The notes: generated from the sequence alone by a model not told the origin. A DNA stretch of 6,240 nucleotides from an uncultured Eubacterium sp. (GCA_946412445.1 CAMKHH010000077.1:1-6240), one strand, 5' to 3'. Shown: positions 1-6,240, counted from the stretch's first letter. A program made the numbers and translations.

Positions 1-1
1 G

Positions 2-742
2 GATAAGCTGTCTTCCAATCTTGGATTTTGGATTGGAGAATATCTGAACCACGGAACCTTCTTCTGCAATATGGCTCTGATCGATGATTGCAACCCGGTC
101 ACAAATAGCTTCTATAACGGCCATCTCATGGGTGATAACGACCACTGTAACTCCCATGGTTTTGTTAATCTCTCTCAGCAAATCCAGAATAGACTTTGTG
201 GTGTTCGGATCCAGAGCACTGGTGGCCTCATCGCAGAGAAGAATCTTGGGATTCGTCGCCAATGCTCTCGCAATGGCTACTCTCTGCTTTTGTCCCCCCG
301 ATAACTGAGCTGGATAAGCATTTGCCCGGTCTTGAAGCCCTACGATCTCCAGGAGTTCCATCGCTCGCTCCCGGGCCTCCTTCTTGGGCTTTTTGGCAAT
401 TTCCAAAGGAAAACAGACATTCTGAAGCACATTTCTCTGTTCCAGTAAGTTAAACTGCTGGAAAATCATGCCCATGGACTGTCTTGCCAGCCTCTGCTCC
501 TTTGGTTTCATATTGGAAAGGCTTTTATTTTCAAAAAAAACGTCTCCCGATGTAGGTAATTCCAAGTAGTTAATACATCGAACCAGTGTACTCTTTCCCG
601 CTCCGCTAAGACCGATAATCCCATATATTTCTCCTCTCCCAATGGACAGGTTGATATCATCCAGTGCCTTGATGGGACCATTCGAAGTATCAAAATATTT
701 CCCAAGCCCGACCAGTCGTATAATAGGTTCTGATGACTGCAT
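2..742 (-). CDS. metN: Methionine ABC transporter ATP-binding protein MetN (3' end beyond window)
   Basis: The ATPase subunit of a MetNIQ-type importer, which hydrolyses ATP on the inner face of the membrane to drive uptake of methionine through MetI from the lipoprotein MetQ. The 247 visible residues hold the whole nucleotide-binding domain: Walker A GLSGAGKST (44-52), Q-loop FQQFNLL (94-100), signature LSGGQKQR (147-154), Walker B ILLCDEA (167-173), D-loop SALDP (175-179) and switch His205. The phrases GEIYGIIGLSGAGKST and LLCDEATSALDP are typical of MetN rather than of polar amino acid importers. Family members are about 340 residues, so the regulatory C-terminal NIL domain should lie beyond the left edge; I cannot see it. 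The ATG at 742 has AAAGGAG at 759-753, 10 bases upstream. Transcription probably comes through the Met-rich leader immediately upstream. metI and metQ would be expected downstream, outside the window. Confidence 0.95.
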   Translation of the reverse strand, partial: MQSSEPIIRLVGLGKYFDTSNGPIKALDDINLSIGRGEIYGIIGLSGAGKSTLVRCINYLELPTSGDVFFENKSLSNMKPKEQRLARQSMGMIFQQFNLLEQRNVLQNVCFPLEIAKKPKKEARERAMELLEIVGLQDRANAYPAQLSGGQKQRVAIARALATNPKILLCDEATSALDPNTTKSILDLLREINKTMGVTVVVITHEMAVIEAICDRVAIIDQSHIAEEGSVVQIFSNPKSKIGRQLI

Positions 743-768
743 ATATATCAGTCTCCTTTCTTTCCGGT

Positions 769-807
769 AAAATAAAAAGCCACAAGCCCTGCACAGACCT
801 GTGACCT
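769..807 (-). terminator. Intrinsic terminator/attenuator in the metN leader
   Basis: On the minus strand CACAGGTCT pairs with GGGCTTGTG around a five-base loop. That gives nine pairs (three of them G-U), and up to four weaker pairs extend outward to 807/777. GCTTTTTATTTT follows directly. The metN ribosome binding site begins ten bases after the T tract, so this hairpin ends transcripts before metN unless it is prevented from forming. A possible competing pairing is GTGATT (847-842) with GGTCAC (806-801), which would occupy the 5' arm of the terminator. It has only six pairs, two of them G-U, so the antiterminator is tentative. That it terminates is inferred from shape and position. Confidence 0.75.
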
Positions 808-869
808 GATAATCCCGCGTTTTTTCGCCGCTTCCAATTCCAATCACTATCCATACAAATGAAAATCCA

Positions 870-965
870 TCATCGTCTTTTTGCACGCTCTGACATACAG
901 CACATCATCATACACATGCTGTTCATCGGGATCATATTCATCTGCATAGCTTTAAACTGGTTCAT
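870..965 (-). CDS. Met/Cys-rich leader peptide upstream of metN (31 aa)
   Basis: A small reading frame with ATG at 965 and TGA at 872-870. AAAGGAG (979-973) lies seven bases before the start. Of 31 residues, ten are Met (1, 7, 9, 11, 14, 17, 19, 20, 21, 24) and three are Cys (18, 22, 23); the densest stretch reads MCMMMCCM at 17-24. The peptide starts about 50 bases after the predicted transcription start and ends about 60 bases before a terminator-like hairpin, which itself precedes metN. This is the layout of the leader peptides of classical amino acid operons, where ribosome stalling at codons for the scarce amino acid changes folding of the RNA. The Met codons also sit in a possible hairpin, ACAGCAT (922-916) with GTGCTGT (903-897). 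A metal-binding micropeptide is the main alternative, but its position before a Met importer gene favours attenuation. Translation is predicted, not shown. Confidence 0.8.
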   Translation of the reverse strand: MNQFKAMQMNMIPMNSMCMMMCCMSERAKRR

Positions 966-1020
966 GGCGCAGCTCCTTTCATATACTCTATGGGTAAACT
1001 AGGGATTCTTTATGAGCCGT

Positions 1021-1049
1021 ATTTTACCCCTTCTTCTGACATTTGTCAA
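1021..1049 (-). promoter_or_regulatory. Sigma-A promoter of the metN leader transcript
   Basis: On the minus strand TTGACA (1049-1044, perfect consensus) and TAAAAT (1026-1021, one mismatch) are separated by exactly 17 bases. Transcription should start near 1014 and give an untranslated lead of about 50 bases before the Met-rich leader peptide. GGGTAAA (992-998) and its inverse TTTACCC (1023-1029) flank the start region; the second arm overlaps the -10 box, so this pair could be an operator. Confidence 0.8.
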
Positions 1050-1134
1050 TATAAAATTCTTTTCTGGTAGTGAGATTATAACATTTCTATGAAGAAACTA
1101 CAATCTTTTTCTACACTTTTCGTTCTTAAAAGGC

Positions 1135-1163
1135 TTGTACTATCTTCTGTTCCATATTATGAT
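1135..1163 (+). promoter_or_regulatory. Predicted promoter of the acyltransferase gene
   Basis: TTGTAC (1135-1140) and TATGAT (1158-1163) are spaced by 17 bases, with two mismatches and one mismatch to consensus. Transcription would start near 1170, about 55 bases before the chosen ATG at 1224. This argues that the longer open frame reaching back to 1089 is not translated over its first 45 codons. It is divergent from the metN promoter, about 86 bases away. Confidence 0.55.
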
Positions 1164-1223
1164 GATATCAGAATCAAAACCCGATTAGGGCGAACCATTA
1201 CTTTGGGCAGGGAGAACAGGCAG

Positions 1224-2126
1224 ATGAGCGAACAGAAGTTTTTAATATTTTTTATGAATAAAATCAACTTTCCGGAAGAAGCACAGGAATTCTTCCAGAG
1301 ACTTTACAGACAGATTCTGGAAAAACCTGAATATAGCAGACATATGGATTCTATAATCAAAGTGTTTATGGATATCCAATCTGAGAAAGCCTTTAAGCAG
1401 GCAGATTTTCTGGCAAAAGACATGAATATTCACAGCTATACCATGTCCATGATGGTGTTACTGTTGAGCTGTAAACCATTACTGGAACTTTATCATGAAA
1501 AGAATATCTCAGAGGAAATTTACTGGGACACTGTGGCAGACCTTACTTACAAGCTGAACGAATGCCATCAGGTACATGGTATATGGGGTACTTTTGTACG
1601 AACATGGTTTCCTCTATTTTATCAGGCCGCCCGTTTTGCCTTAGGGCGTATGCAATATGAATACGCAGCTTTTCAGCTTGACGAGTACTCTTTGAATGGA
1701 TTTACTCTGAAAAAAGGAGATAAAGTAATCAATATGCATATCCCTTCTTCCGGTTCTTTCTCAAAAGAGAAGCGCATGGATTCCTACCGAAGAGCGTATG
1801 AATTTTTTAAAAAGGACTTTTCCGGTAAACCCGTACCTATTGTCTGCAGTTCCTGGCTTTTGTATCCGGGATATAAGGAAATACTTCCTGTTCATTCAAA
1901 TATACGGAGCTTCATGGACGACTTTTCTTATATACAGGGATACCCCAGTAAAGAATTTACTGATTCCTGGAGAGTTTTTGGTAAAGATGCTGTGAAAGCA
2001 CCTTCGGATCTGCCAAGAGATACCTCCCTGAAAAGGGCTTTTGCAGAACATCTGGAAAAGGGTGGAACGTCAGGCAGCGGTTACGGTGTTTTATTTCTTA
2101 CATCCGCCACAGAATATCCCTGTTAA
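1224..2126 (+). CDS. Acyltransferase domain protein (NAT_N/GNAT_C type)
   Basis: A 300-residue soluble protein that resembles the two-domain acyltransferases common in clostridia: a helical N-terminal domain (about 1-150) and a GNAT-like C-terminal domain (about 155-300). The signs of the second domain are HIPSSGSFS (172-180) followed by a conserved Ser and FF (187-195), SWLLYP (210-215), HSNI (224-227) and the ending GYGVLFL (286-292). The N-terminal part carries GRMQYE (141-146), also typical. The acyl acceptor is not known for the family, and nothing here reveals it. No signal peptide or membrane segment is visible. ATG at 1224 was chosen because AGGGAG (1209-1214) precedes it by nine bases; the frame is open back to an ATG at 1089, but that start has no ribosome binding site and lies upstream of the predicted promoter. 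The gene stands alone, divergent from metN, and its last 29 bases overlap the convergent asparaginase gene. Confidence 0.8.
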   Translation: MSEQKFLIFFMNKINFPEEAQEFFQRLYRQILEKPEYSRHMDSIIKVFMDIQSEKAFKQADFLAKDMNIHSYTMSMMVLLLSCKPLLELYHEKNISEEIYWDTVADLTYKLNECHQVHGIWGTFVRTWFPLFYQAARFALGRMQYEYAAFQLDEYSLNGFTLKKGDKVINMHIPSSGSFSKEKRMDSYRRAYEFFKKDFSGKPVPIVCSSWLLYPGYKEILPVHSNIRSFMDDFSYIQGYPSKEFTDSWRVFGKDAVKAPSDLPRDTSLKRAFAEHLEKGGTSGSGYGVLFLTSATEYPC

Positions 2127-3102
2127 TCGTCCTGTAAAACATTTCCCGTATGTTCTTTTCCCTGTCGGTCTGACCCAGAATCCACATGAGCTTTGTCACT
2201 GTGGCTTCCAGGGTCATGTCATACGCTTCCAGAAGACCAAATTCCTTTTTTATTGTATGTCCGACTTCGTAAATGGACATATTGCTTCCTTCGTTTGTTA
2301 CCTGCGTTGTCATAACCACTGTTTTGCCAAGTGCAGTCCATTTTTCAACAGCTTTATAAAAATCCCCTGAATCATAGGCAGGAAGACCGCCTACACCAAA
2401 AGATTCAATAATTACCGCATCATAGTGTTCGGCCATGTAATCCAGAACATCAGCTCCCATGGAAGGAATCAGCTTCATCAATGCCACGTGGGGATTTATT
2501 TTATGAAAAAACTGCACTTTACGAACACAGTTATCCTTATCATCCAGGTAAAAAATCACCTGATTGTCCTGGATTGCAGCAATATAGGGAAAGTTAATGC
2601 TGGAAAATGCATTATAGCTTTTGCTTCTCTCTTTTTTCCCCCGGGTACCGGCAATAACCTTCCCGTCAAACACAATATTGACCCCATGTGCCCTCTCCTC
2701 GCTCGCAAAGCGCAGGCTGTCTGACAGGTTGGTGCGGGCATCGGTATTTTCCATATCAATAGGCCTTTGCGCACCGGTAATTACAACAGGCTTGGGGGAA
2801 TTCTGTATCAGATAAGAAAGGGCCGCCGCCGTGTAGGCCATGGTATCTGTTCCATGGCAGATAACAAAACCATCGTAGTTTTCATATTGCCTTTCCAATG
2901 TTTCCGCAATCAAAAGCCAGTGAGCCGGCTGCATATTGGTACTGTCAATATTAAGTATCTGCAAACTGTCTATCTGACATAAGCCCGCCGTATCCGGCAC
3001 ATAGGAAAGAAGTTCCTCTGAAGTGAGAAGCGGCTTTAATCCGGCCTCTCCACGCTTACAGGCAATCGTACCCCCTGTTCCCAGCATTAATATCTTCTTC
3101 AT
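2098..3102 (-). CDS. ansA: L-asparaginase, cytoplasmic type I (AnsA-like)
   Basis: Hydrolyses L-asparagine to aspartate and ammonia in the cytoplasm. The 334 residues match the usual length of about 330-340. Both threonines of the active site are present: GTGGTIAC near the N-terminus (nucleophile Thr12) and HGTDTMAYTAAALS (Thr85-Asp86), along with substrate-loop DSTNM (53-57) and the lysine of the second triad, Lys157, before NAFSSINFP. ITGAQRP (108-114) and SFGVGGLPA are also typical. There is no signal peptide, which fits a cytoplasmic enzyme rather than the secreted type II. ATG at 3102 has AGGAAGG (3115-3109) six bases upstream. A TTG at 3108 also opens the frame but abuts that site directly, so it is unlikely. 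The P-type ATPase gene ends 112 bases upstream on the same strand with no clear terminator between, so readthrough is possible. The end overlaps the convergent acyltransferase gene by 29 bases. Confidence 0.93.
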   Translation of the reverse strand: MKKILMLGTGGTIACKRGEAGLKPLLTSEELLSYVPDTAGLCQIDSLQILNIDSTNMQPAHWLLIAETLERQYENYDGFVICHGTDTMAYTAAALSYLIQNSPKPVVITGAQRPIDMENTDARTNLSDSLRFASEERAHGVNIVFDGKVIAGTRGKKERSKSYNAFSSINFPYIAAIQDNQVIFYLDDKDNCVRKVQFFHKINPHVALMKLIPSMGADVLDYMAEHYDAVIIESFGVGGLPAYDSGDFYKAVEKWTALGKTVVMTTQVTNEGSNMSIYEVGHTIKKEFGLLEAYDMTLEATVTKLMWILGQTDREKNIREMFYRTINRDILWRM

Positions 3103-3137
3103 CTCCAACCTTCCTTAAAGAAATTTTCTGTGAGTGC

Positions 3138-3155
3138 GTCAAAATACCTTTTGAC
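3138..3155. promoter_or_regulatory. Perfect inverted repeat upstream of ansA, candidate operator
   Basis: GTCAAAA and TTTTGAC form perfect seven-base arms around TACC, 36 bases upstream of the ansA start codon. The arms are A/T-rich and no T tract beyond the arm follows, so a terminator is unlikely; the symmetry suits a dimeric DNA-binding regulator. No convincing promoter could be assigned around it. Confidence 0.4.
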
Positions 3156-3214
3156 CCTTACATCATAATATAGCCATACCTCGATGAAATATTCCGGTGC
3201 TCAGGATATATCAT

Positions 3215-5554
3215 CTATGCCGGATCAGCCGTTGGCAATATAGCCAGGAGCCGCTCGATGACCTTTTGAAGTATCACGCATAATATAGCACTGCTAATGA
3301 AAAAAATAATCTCATCCAGACGCAGATGCTGTAGGCTGAGAATATCAGCGAACAAATAGGCCGCTGCATAAAACACGACTGCTGATAACGCACATACAGA
3401 TACCCGTATTTTATTAAATGGTCTGCAGGATTCCATCAGAGCCATCAGGGTTATAAATCCGGTCAAATAATAAATCATGGTATTTGCCGTGTCTCCTGAC
3501 ATTCCAATTACCGGAAACAGCCTTGTAATGCTTAAAATCCAGAACAGAATCAGCAATGAATAGGGCAATGATTTTTTTATCACATTGGATAGAAATGCTC
3601 CGCTTTGTTTTTTCCCATCAGGCTCAAAAGATAAAAAGAACGCAGGCATCGCTTCTATCACTGCATCAATCAGAGTAATCTGAATCGGAATAAATGGAAA
3701 CGGAGATGCTGTTATAATTGAAATAATCGACAGCAGCATCGAATATATCGTCTTTATAAAGAAAATCCCCGCAGATCGTGTAATATTATTGATTACACGT
3801 CTGCCCTCCATCACAACTTCGGGAAGATCTGAAAAATCCGAATCCAATAATACCAATTGTGATATCTGCTTTGCCGCATCACTTCCTGCACCTATGGCAA
3901 TGCTGCAGTCTGCTTCTCTGAGTGCAAGCACGTCATTCACACCGTCTCCGGTCATTGCCACCGTATGACCTTGTGCCTTAAGTGCCTGTACCAATTCCTT
4001 TTTCTGGTCTGGTGTCACACGCCCGAAAATTGTATGTTTCCCTGCTGCTTGTACAATCTCATCCCTTGTGTGTACCGCGCTCATATCAATATACGAAGCA
4101 TACTCTTTAAGACCTGCCCTCTGTGCAATGCTCGATACGGTCAATGGATTATCGCCGGAAATGATTTTAACTGCAACACCTTCTTCTTTAAAAAAGTCAA
4201 GCGTCCTCTTTGCATTCTCACGAATTGGATCGCAGAAGCTCACTGCTGCAACCAGCTTAACTGTAGGAACACAGTCAGCTTTCAATAAGTCTTTCGTATA
4301 GCCAATATATAAAACACGGTTTCCTTCCTGTTGTTCTACTTTCATGTCTTTCGGCAGCTTACAGCCGGATTCATCCAAAACCTCCGGTGCTCCCATCACA
4401 ATCGATCCTAACTGCTCAAATGTCACTCCACTCCACTTTCTTTCAGAGGAAAACTGAACTTTATTTAAAACATCATATGGGGATTTTTCAGCAGGAAATT
4501 TCTCCTTCAAGGCCGCAAAGGTAGCATTGCTTTCGCCCATAGCATCTGTAAAATAGCGGATTGAATGATCCAGAGAAAGAGACATCTCATGTTCTCCCAT
4601 TGGAAAAACAGTATGGACACGCATCTTACCTTCTGTTAAAGTTCCTGTCTTATCCAAACACAGCATATCCACATTCGCAAGTGTTTCGATACAATGCATC
4701 TCCTGTACCAGAATGTTTTTTCCCGACAGTTTAATCACTCCGGTAGCAAGCGACACACTTATCATCAAGACAAGTCCTTTAGGCAGCATACCAAGCAGTG
4801 CAGCAGCAGTCAAAACTACGGACATTTCCAACGAATTTGCTCTCATAAAATACGCCTGAAGAAATAAAATAATTCCTACCGGCAGAATAAAAAAGCCTGT
4901 AAATTTTGTAACTTTCCGCATCGAACTTAGCAACTCCGAGGTAACCTTCTTATGTTTCTTTGCCCCCAGTGCGAGTTTGGAAATAAAATTATCCGCACCT
5001 ATATGTTCTACCCGGGCATGGCATTCTCCGCTGACGACAAAACTACCTGAAAGCAATGTATCACCCGATTTTTTGACTATTACATCGGATTCTCCGGTGA
5101 GAAGTGACTCATTCACTTCAACTTCTCCATGAACTACAATGGAATCGGCACAGACCTGCTTTCCTAAGCGCAATACGGCAATATCATCCAGAACCAGCTC
5201 CTCAACCTTTATCTCTTTTTCCTTTCCATCACGAATCACAGCTGCTTTAGGGGCAGCAATCAAAGAAAGCTGTTCTACCAGCTTTTTCGCATAGACTTCC
5301 TGCAAAATGCCAATCAATATGTTGGCCAGGATAATCAGCAGGTAGATCATGTTCACCCACGCCCCCACAAGTGCAAGGCAGATTCCGATTGCCAGATTAA
5401 AGGCATTGAACACCGTACACACATTGTCCTTTATAATTTGACCGGTTGTTTTCGTAATATTTTCAGGCGGTGTGTTTTCCATACCCTGTTTTTTTCTTTG
5501 TGATACTTCCTGTTCCGATAAGCCCTTTGTATAAGGTTTATTCAAACGCTTCAT
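3215..5554 (-). CDS. P-type cation-transporting ATPase, CtpE-like
   Basis: A 779-residue membrane pump that forms a phospho-aspartate intermediate to move a cation. In order: two N-terminal helices (about 50-87), actuator domain with TGES (153-156), helices 3-4 (217-270), phosphorylation site DKTGTLT (Asp301), nucleotide domain with RKWSG (372-376) and GAPE (388-391), then DPIREN (442-447), SGDN (466-469), the hinge TGDGVND (535-541), and six C-terminal helices (about 596-766). There is no metal-binding N-terminal domain, so it is not a copper- or zinc-type exporter. The end of helix 6, MPAFFLSFEP, and the overall order resemble mycobacterial CtpE, a Ca2+ uptake ATPase; the substrate is therefore plausibly Ca2+ but unproven. 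The helix 4 motif reads PKGL (258-261) instead of PEGL, replacing a usual cation ligand by Lys. ATG at 5554 was chosen because GGGAG (5571-5567) lies 12 bases upstream and the family homology begins here; the frame continues open upstream into a helicase remnant. Confidence 0.88.
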   Translation of the reverse strand: MKRLNKPYTKGLSEQEVSQRKKQGMENTPPENITKTTGQIIKDNVCTVFNAFNLAIGICLALVGAWVNMIYLLIILANILIGILQEVYAKKLVEQLSLIAAPKAAVIRDGKEKEIKVEELVLDDIAVLRLGKQVCADSIVVHGEVEVNESLLTGESDVIVKKSGDTLLSGSFVVSGECHARVEHIGADNFISKLALGAKKHKKVTSELLSSMRKVTKFTGFFILPVGIILFLQAYFMRANSLEMSVVLTAAALLGMLPKGLVLMISVSLATGVIKLSGKNILVQEMHCIETLANVDMLCLDKTGTLTEGKMRVHTVFPMGEHEMSLSLDHSIRYFTDAMGESNATFAALKEKFPAEKSPYDVLNKVQFSSERKWSGVTFEQLGSIVMGAPEVLDESGCKLPKDMKVEQQEGNRVLYIGYTKDLLKADCVPTVKLVAAVSFCDPIRENAKRTLDFFKEEGVAVKIISGDNPLTVSSIAQRAGLKEYASYIDMSAVHTRDEIVQAAGKHTIFGRVTPDQKKELVQALKAQGHTVAMTGDGVNDVLALREADCSIAIGAGSDAAKQISQLVLLDSDFSDLPEVVMEGRRVINNITRSAGIFFIKTIYSMLLSIISIITASPFPFIPIQITLIDAVIEAMPAFFLSFEPDGKKQSGAFLSNVIKKSLPYSLLILFWILSITRLFPVIGMSGDTANTMIYYLTGFITLMALMESCRPFNKIRVSVCALSAVVFYAAAYLFADILSLQHLRLDEIIFFISSAILCVILQKVIERLLAILPTADPA

Positions 5555-5626
5555 ATTCTTTTTTGTCTCCCATTGTATGATGATATTTTCCCTATGATAC
5601 GATGCAGCACCTATAAATCCAGCAGG

Positions 5627-5768
5627 TACCGGACTTTTTTGCCCGATCCGATGGGCTCTTGCACTCGCCTGGGACTCCACCGCCGGATTCCACCAGAGAT
5701 TTTTCCATAATAAATAAGAGTACCAACATAACCAGATTCACAGCTTCCGATCCGTTTAAGTGATACTC
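5627..5768 (-). pseudogene. Remnant of a SNF2-family helicase C-terminal domain
   Basis: Read from 5698 to 5627, the minus strand encodes LWWNPAVESQ then ASARAHRIGQKSPV. WWNPAVE followed by QA..RAHRIGQ is the hallmark of helicase motif VI region in SNF2/Swi2 ATPases. Just upstream, in the neighbouring frame (5768-5705), EYHLNGSEAVNL and LLFIME resemble the preceding conserved stretch (normally LKAGG..LNL and then a hydrophobic strand ending in an acidic residue). The two parts are joined if one base is removed from the A5 run at 5704-5700, so a frameshift is likely. No helicase motif follows SPV, and I find none of motifs I-IV upstream, so most of the gene is gone. The second part is in frame with the ATPase gene through 5554, which makes a false N-terminal extension for it. 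The family call for motif VI is firm; the match of the upstream part is by eye and weaker. Confidence 0.7.
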
Positions 5769-6020
5769 TTTGAGTCTTTGCTTCCTGGATACCCGCTCCG
5801 TTAAAAAGGCTGCAATTGCAACAATCTCCGATCTTTTATGGAAATTCTTTAAAAATTCGTAGGTCAAAGTATACGGTACTCCCTTTAATTTTCTCCATTA
5901 TAAAATATCATATTGTGGTGTTTGCCGCAAGTGGCAGTCGATAATAAGGAAACCCTGCCTGACCTTTTATTTAATTCCGTAAGATATTTCGGTTATTCTT
6001 TCCCTGAATTTCTTTTAGAC
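5769..6020. other. Intergenic stretch with no supported gene
   Basis: No reading frame with a credible start and family match. A TATAAT on the minus strand (5902-5897) lacks a -35 partner at proper spacing. A five-pair hairpin around 5920-5935 (TGCCG/TGGCA) has no T tract, so no terminator for the AAA ATPase gene is assigned. A frame open on the minus strand across 5769-5867 reads into the helicase remnant, but I do not recognise its translation. Confidence 0.5.
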
Positions 6021-6239
6021 TTATATTTTTAATGAAGCCGGATTCAGCAAAAAGTCGTAAACACTCATCATCAAGACTCCTTCTTCACTATAAAAGGCTC
6101 TTGGTGTATCCGAAGTAATAACAATTTTCTTGAACGAATCATTAATTTTCAAGAAAGGTCTAATCTCCTGTGCCGCTTTTTCTGCTGTTCCCAATACATA
6201 TGCTGACTGTATATAATATTTTTTAGAACCCTTACTGCA
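6021..6239 (-). CDS. AAA-family ATPase with DUF4143-type C-terminus (5' part beyond window)
   Basis: Only the last 72 codons are inside the window, open to the right edge and ending in TAA at 6023-6021. The visible KGSKKYYIQSAYV, then EKAAQEIRPFLKINDSFKKI, a VITSD strand, and the ending VYDFLLNPASLKI match the C-terminal end of the widespread prokaryotic AAA ATPases that carry a DUF4143 domain. That C-terminal domain resembles a restriction-endonuclease-like fold; the cellular role of the family is not established, although members are common in accessory regions. The ATP-binding motifs would lie beyond the edge and cannot be checked. Without a visible start, the coding call rests on this conserved ending. 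The ending looks intact. Confidence 0.85.
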   Translation of the reverse strand, partial: CSKGSKKYYIQSAYVLGTAEKAAQEIRPFLKINDSFKKIVITSDTPRAFYSEEGVLMMSVYDFLLNPASLKI

Positions 6240-6240
6240 G

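Noticed and set aside
71..453. Plus-strand frames opposite metN
   Set aside because: They are antisense to an intact, strongly conserved ATPase domain and show no family features.
743..1020. SAM riboswitch or T-box leader before metN
   Set aside because: I found neither the SAM-I core with its conserved purine-rich segments nor the T-box AGGGTGG..CCGCG element; a translated Met-rich frame with its own ribosome binding site explains the region better.
1089..1223. 45-codon N-terminal extension of the acyltransferase from ATG 1089
   Set aside because: No ribosome binding site before 1089, a plausible promoter inside the extension, and a good site directly before ATG 1224.
3103..3108. TTG start of the asparaginase at 3108
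   Set aside because: The purine-rich AGGAAGG abuts this codon with no spacing, whereas the ATG at 3102 is properly spaced.
3193..3224. TCCGG/CCGGA pair after the ATPase stop as a terminator
   Set aside because: Only five pairs around a loop of more than 20 bases and no T tract; it even overlaps the stop codon region.
5592..5867. 91-codon minus-strand frame upstream of the ATPase as an intact gene
   Set aside because: It needs a TTG start without a good ribosome binding site, its last third is antagonistic in frame to a clear SNF2 motif, and its middle resembles a frameshifted helicase segment.

Overview
The window looks like chromosomal DNA of a low-GC Gram-positive anaerobe of the Clostridia, most likely Lachnospiraceae-like. 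This rests on AGGAG-type ribosome binding sites, sigma-A-type promoters, and the mix of protein families (MetN, a NAT_N/GNAT_C-type acyltransferase, a cytoplasmic-type asparaginase, a CtpE-like P-type ATPase, and the tail of a DUF4143-type AAA ATPase). The taxonomic call is inference from gene content and style, not from a marker gene.

Layout, left to right. (1) Positions 1-742, minus: the first 247 codons of metN, the ATPase of a methionine ABC importer, running off the left edge. (2) Positions 743-1049: its leader, with a near-consensus promoter (TTGACA, 17 bp, TAAAAT), a well-placed ribosome binding site, a 31-codon reading frame holding ten Met and three Cys codons, then a hairpin with a T-rich tract just before the metN ribosome binding site. 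This has the layout of a transcription attenuator that reads sulfur amino acid supply through a translated leader peptide. I see no SAM riboswitch or T-box there. (3) Positions 1135-2126, plus: a promoter and a 300-residue acyltransferase-like protein, divergent from metN. (4) Positions 2098-3102, minus: an L-asparaginase that converges on the acyltransferase gene and overlaps its end by 29 bases; a perfect short inverted repeat sits upstream of its start. (5) Positions 3215-5554, minus: a ten-helix P-type cation ATPase, possibly cotranscribed with the asparaginase gene. (6) Positions 5627-5768, minus: a broken remnant of the C-terminal part of a SNF2-family helicase, partly in frame with the ATPase gene. 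(7) Positions 6021-6239, minus: the last 72 codons of a DUF4143-type AAA ATPase, running off the right edge.

The genes do not form one pathway. metN and its leader are a self-contained amino acid uptake unit. The asparaginase (amino acid catabolism) and the ATPase (ion transport) share a strand and a 112-base gap. The right-hand part, with a gene relic next to an accessory-type ATPase, looks like a rearranged junction. The most interesting element is the Met/Cys-rich leader in front of metN.
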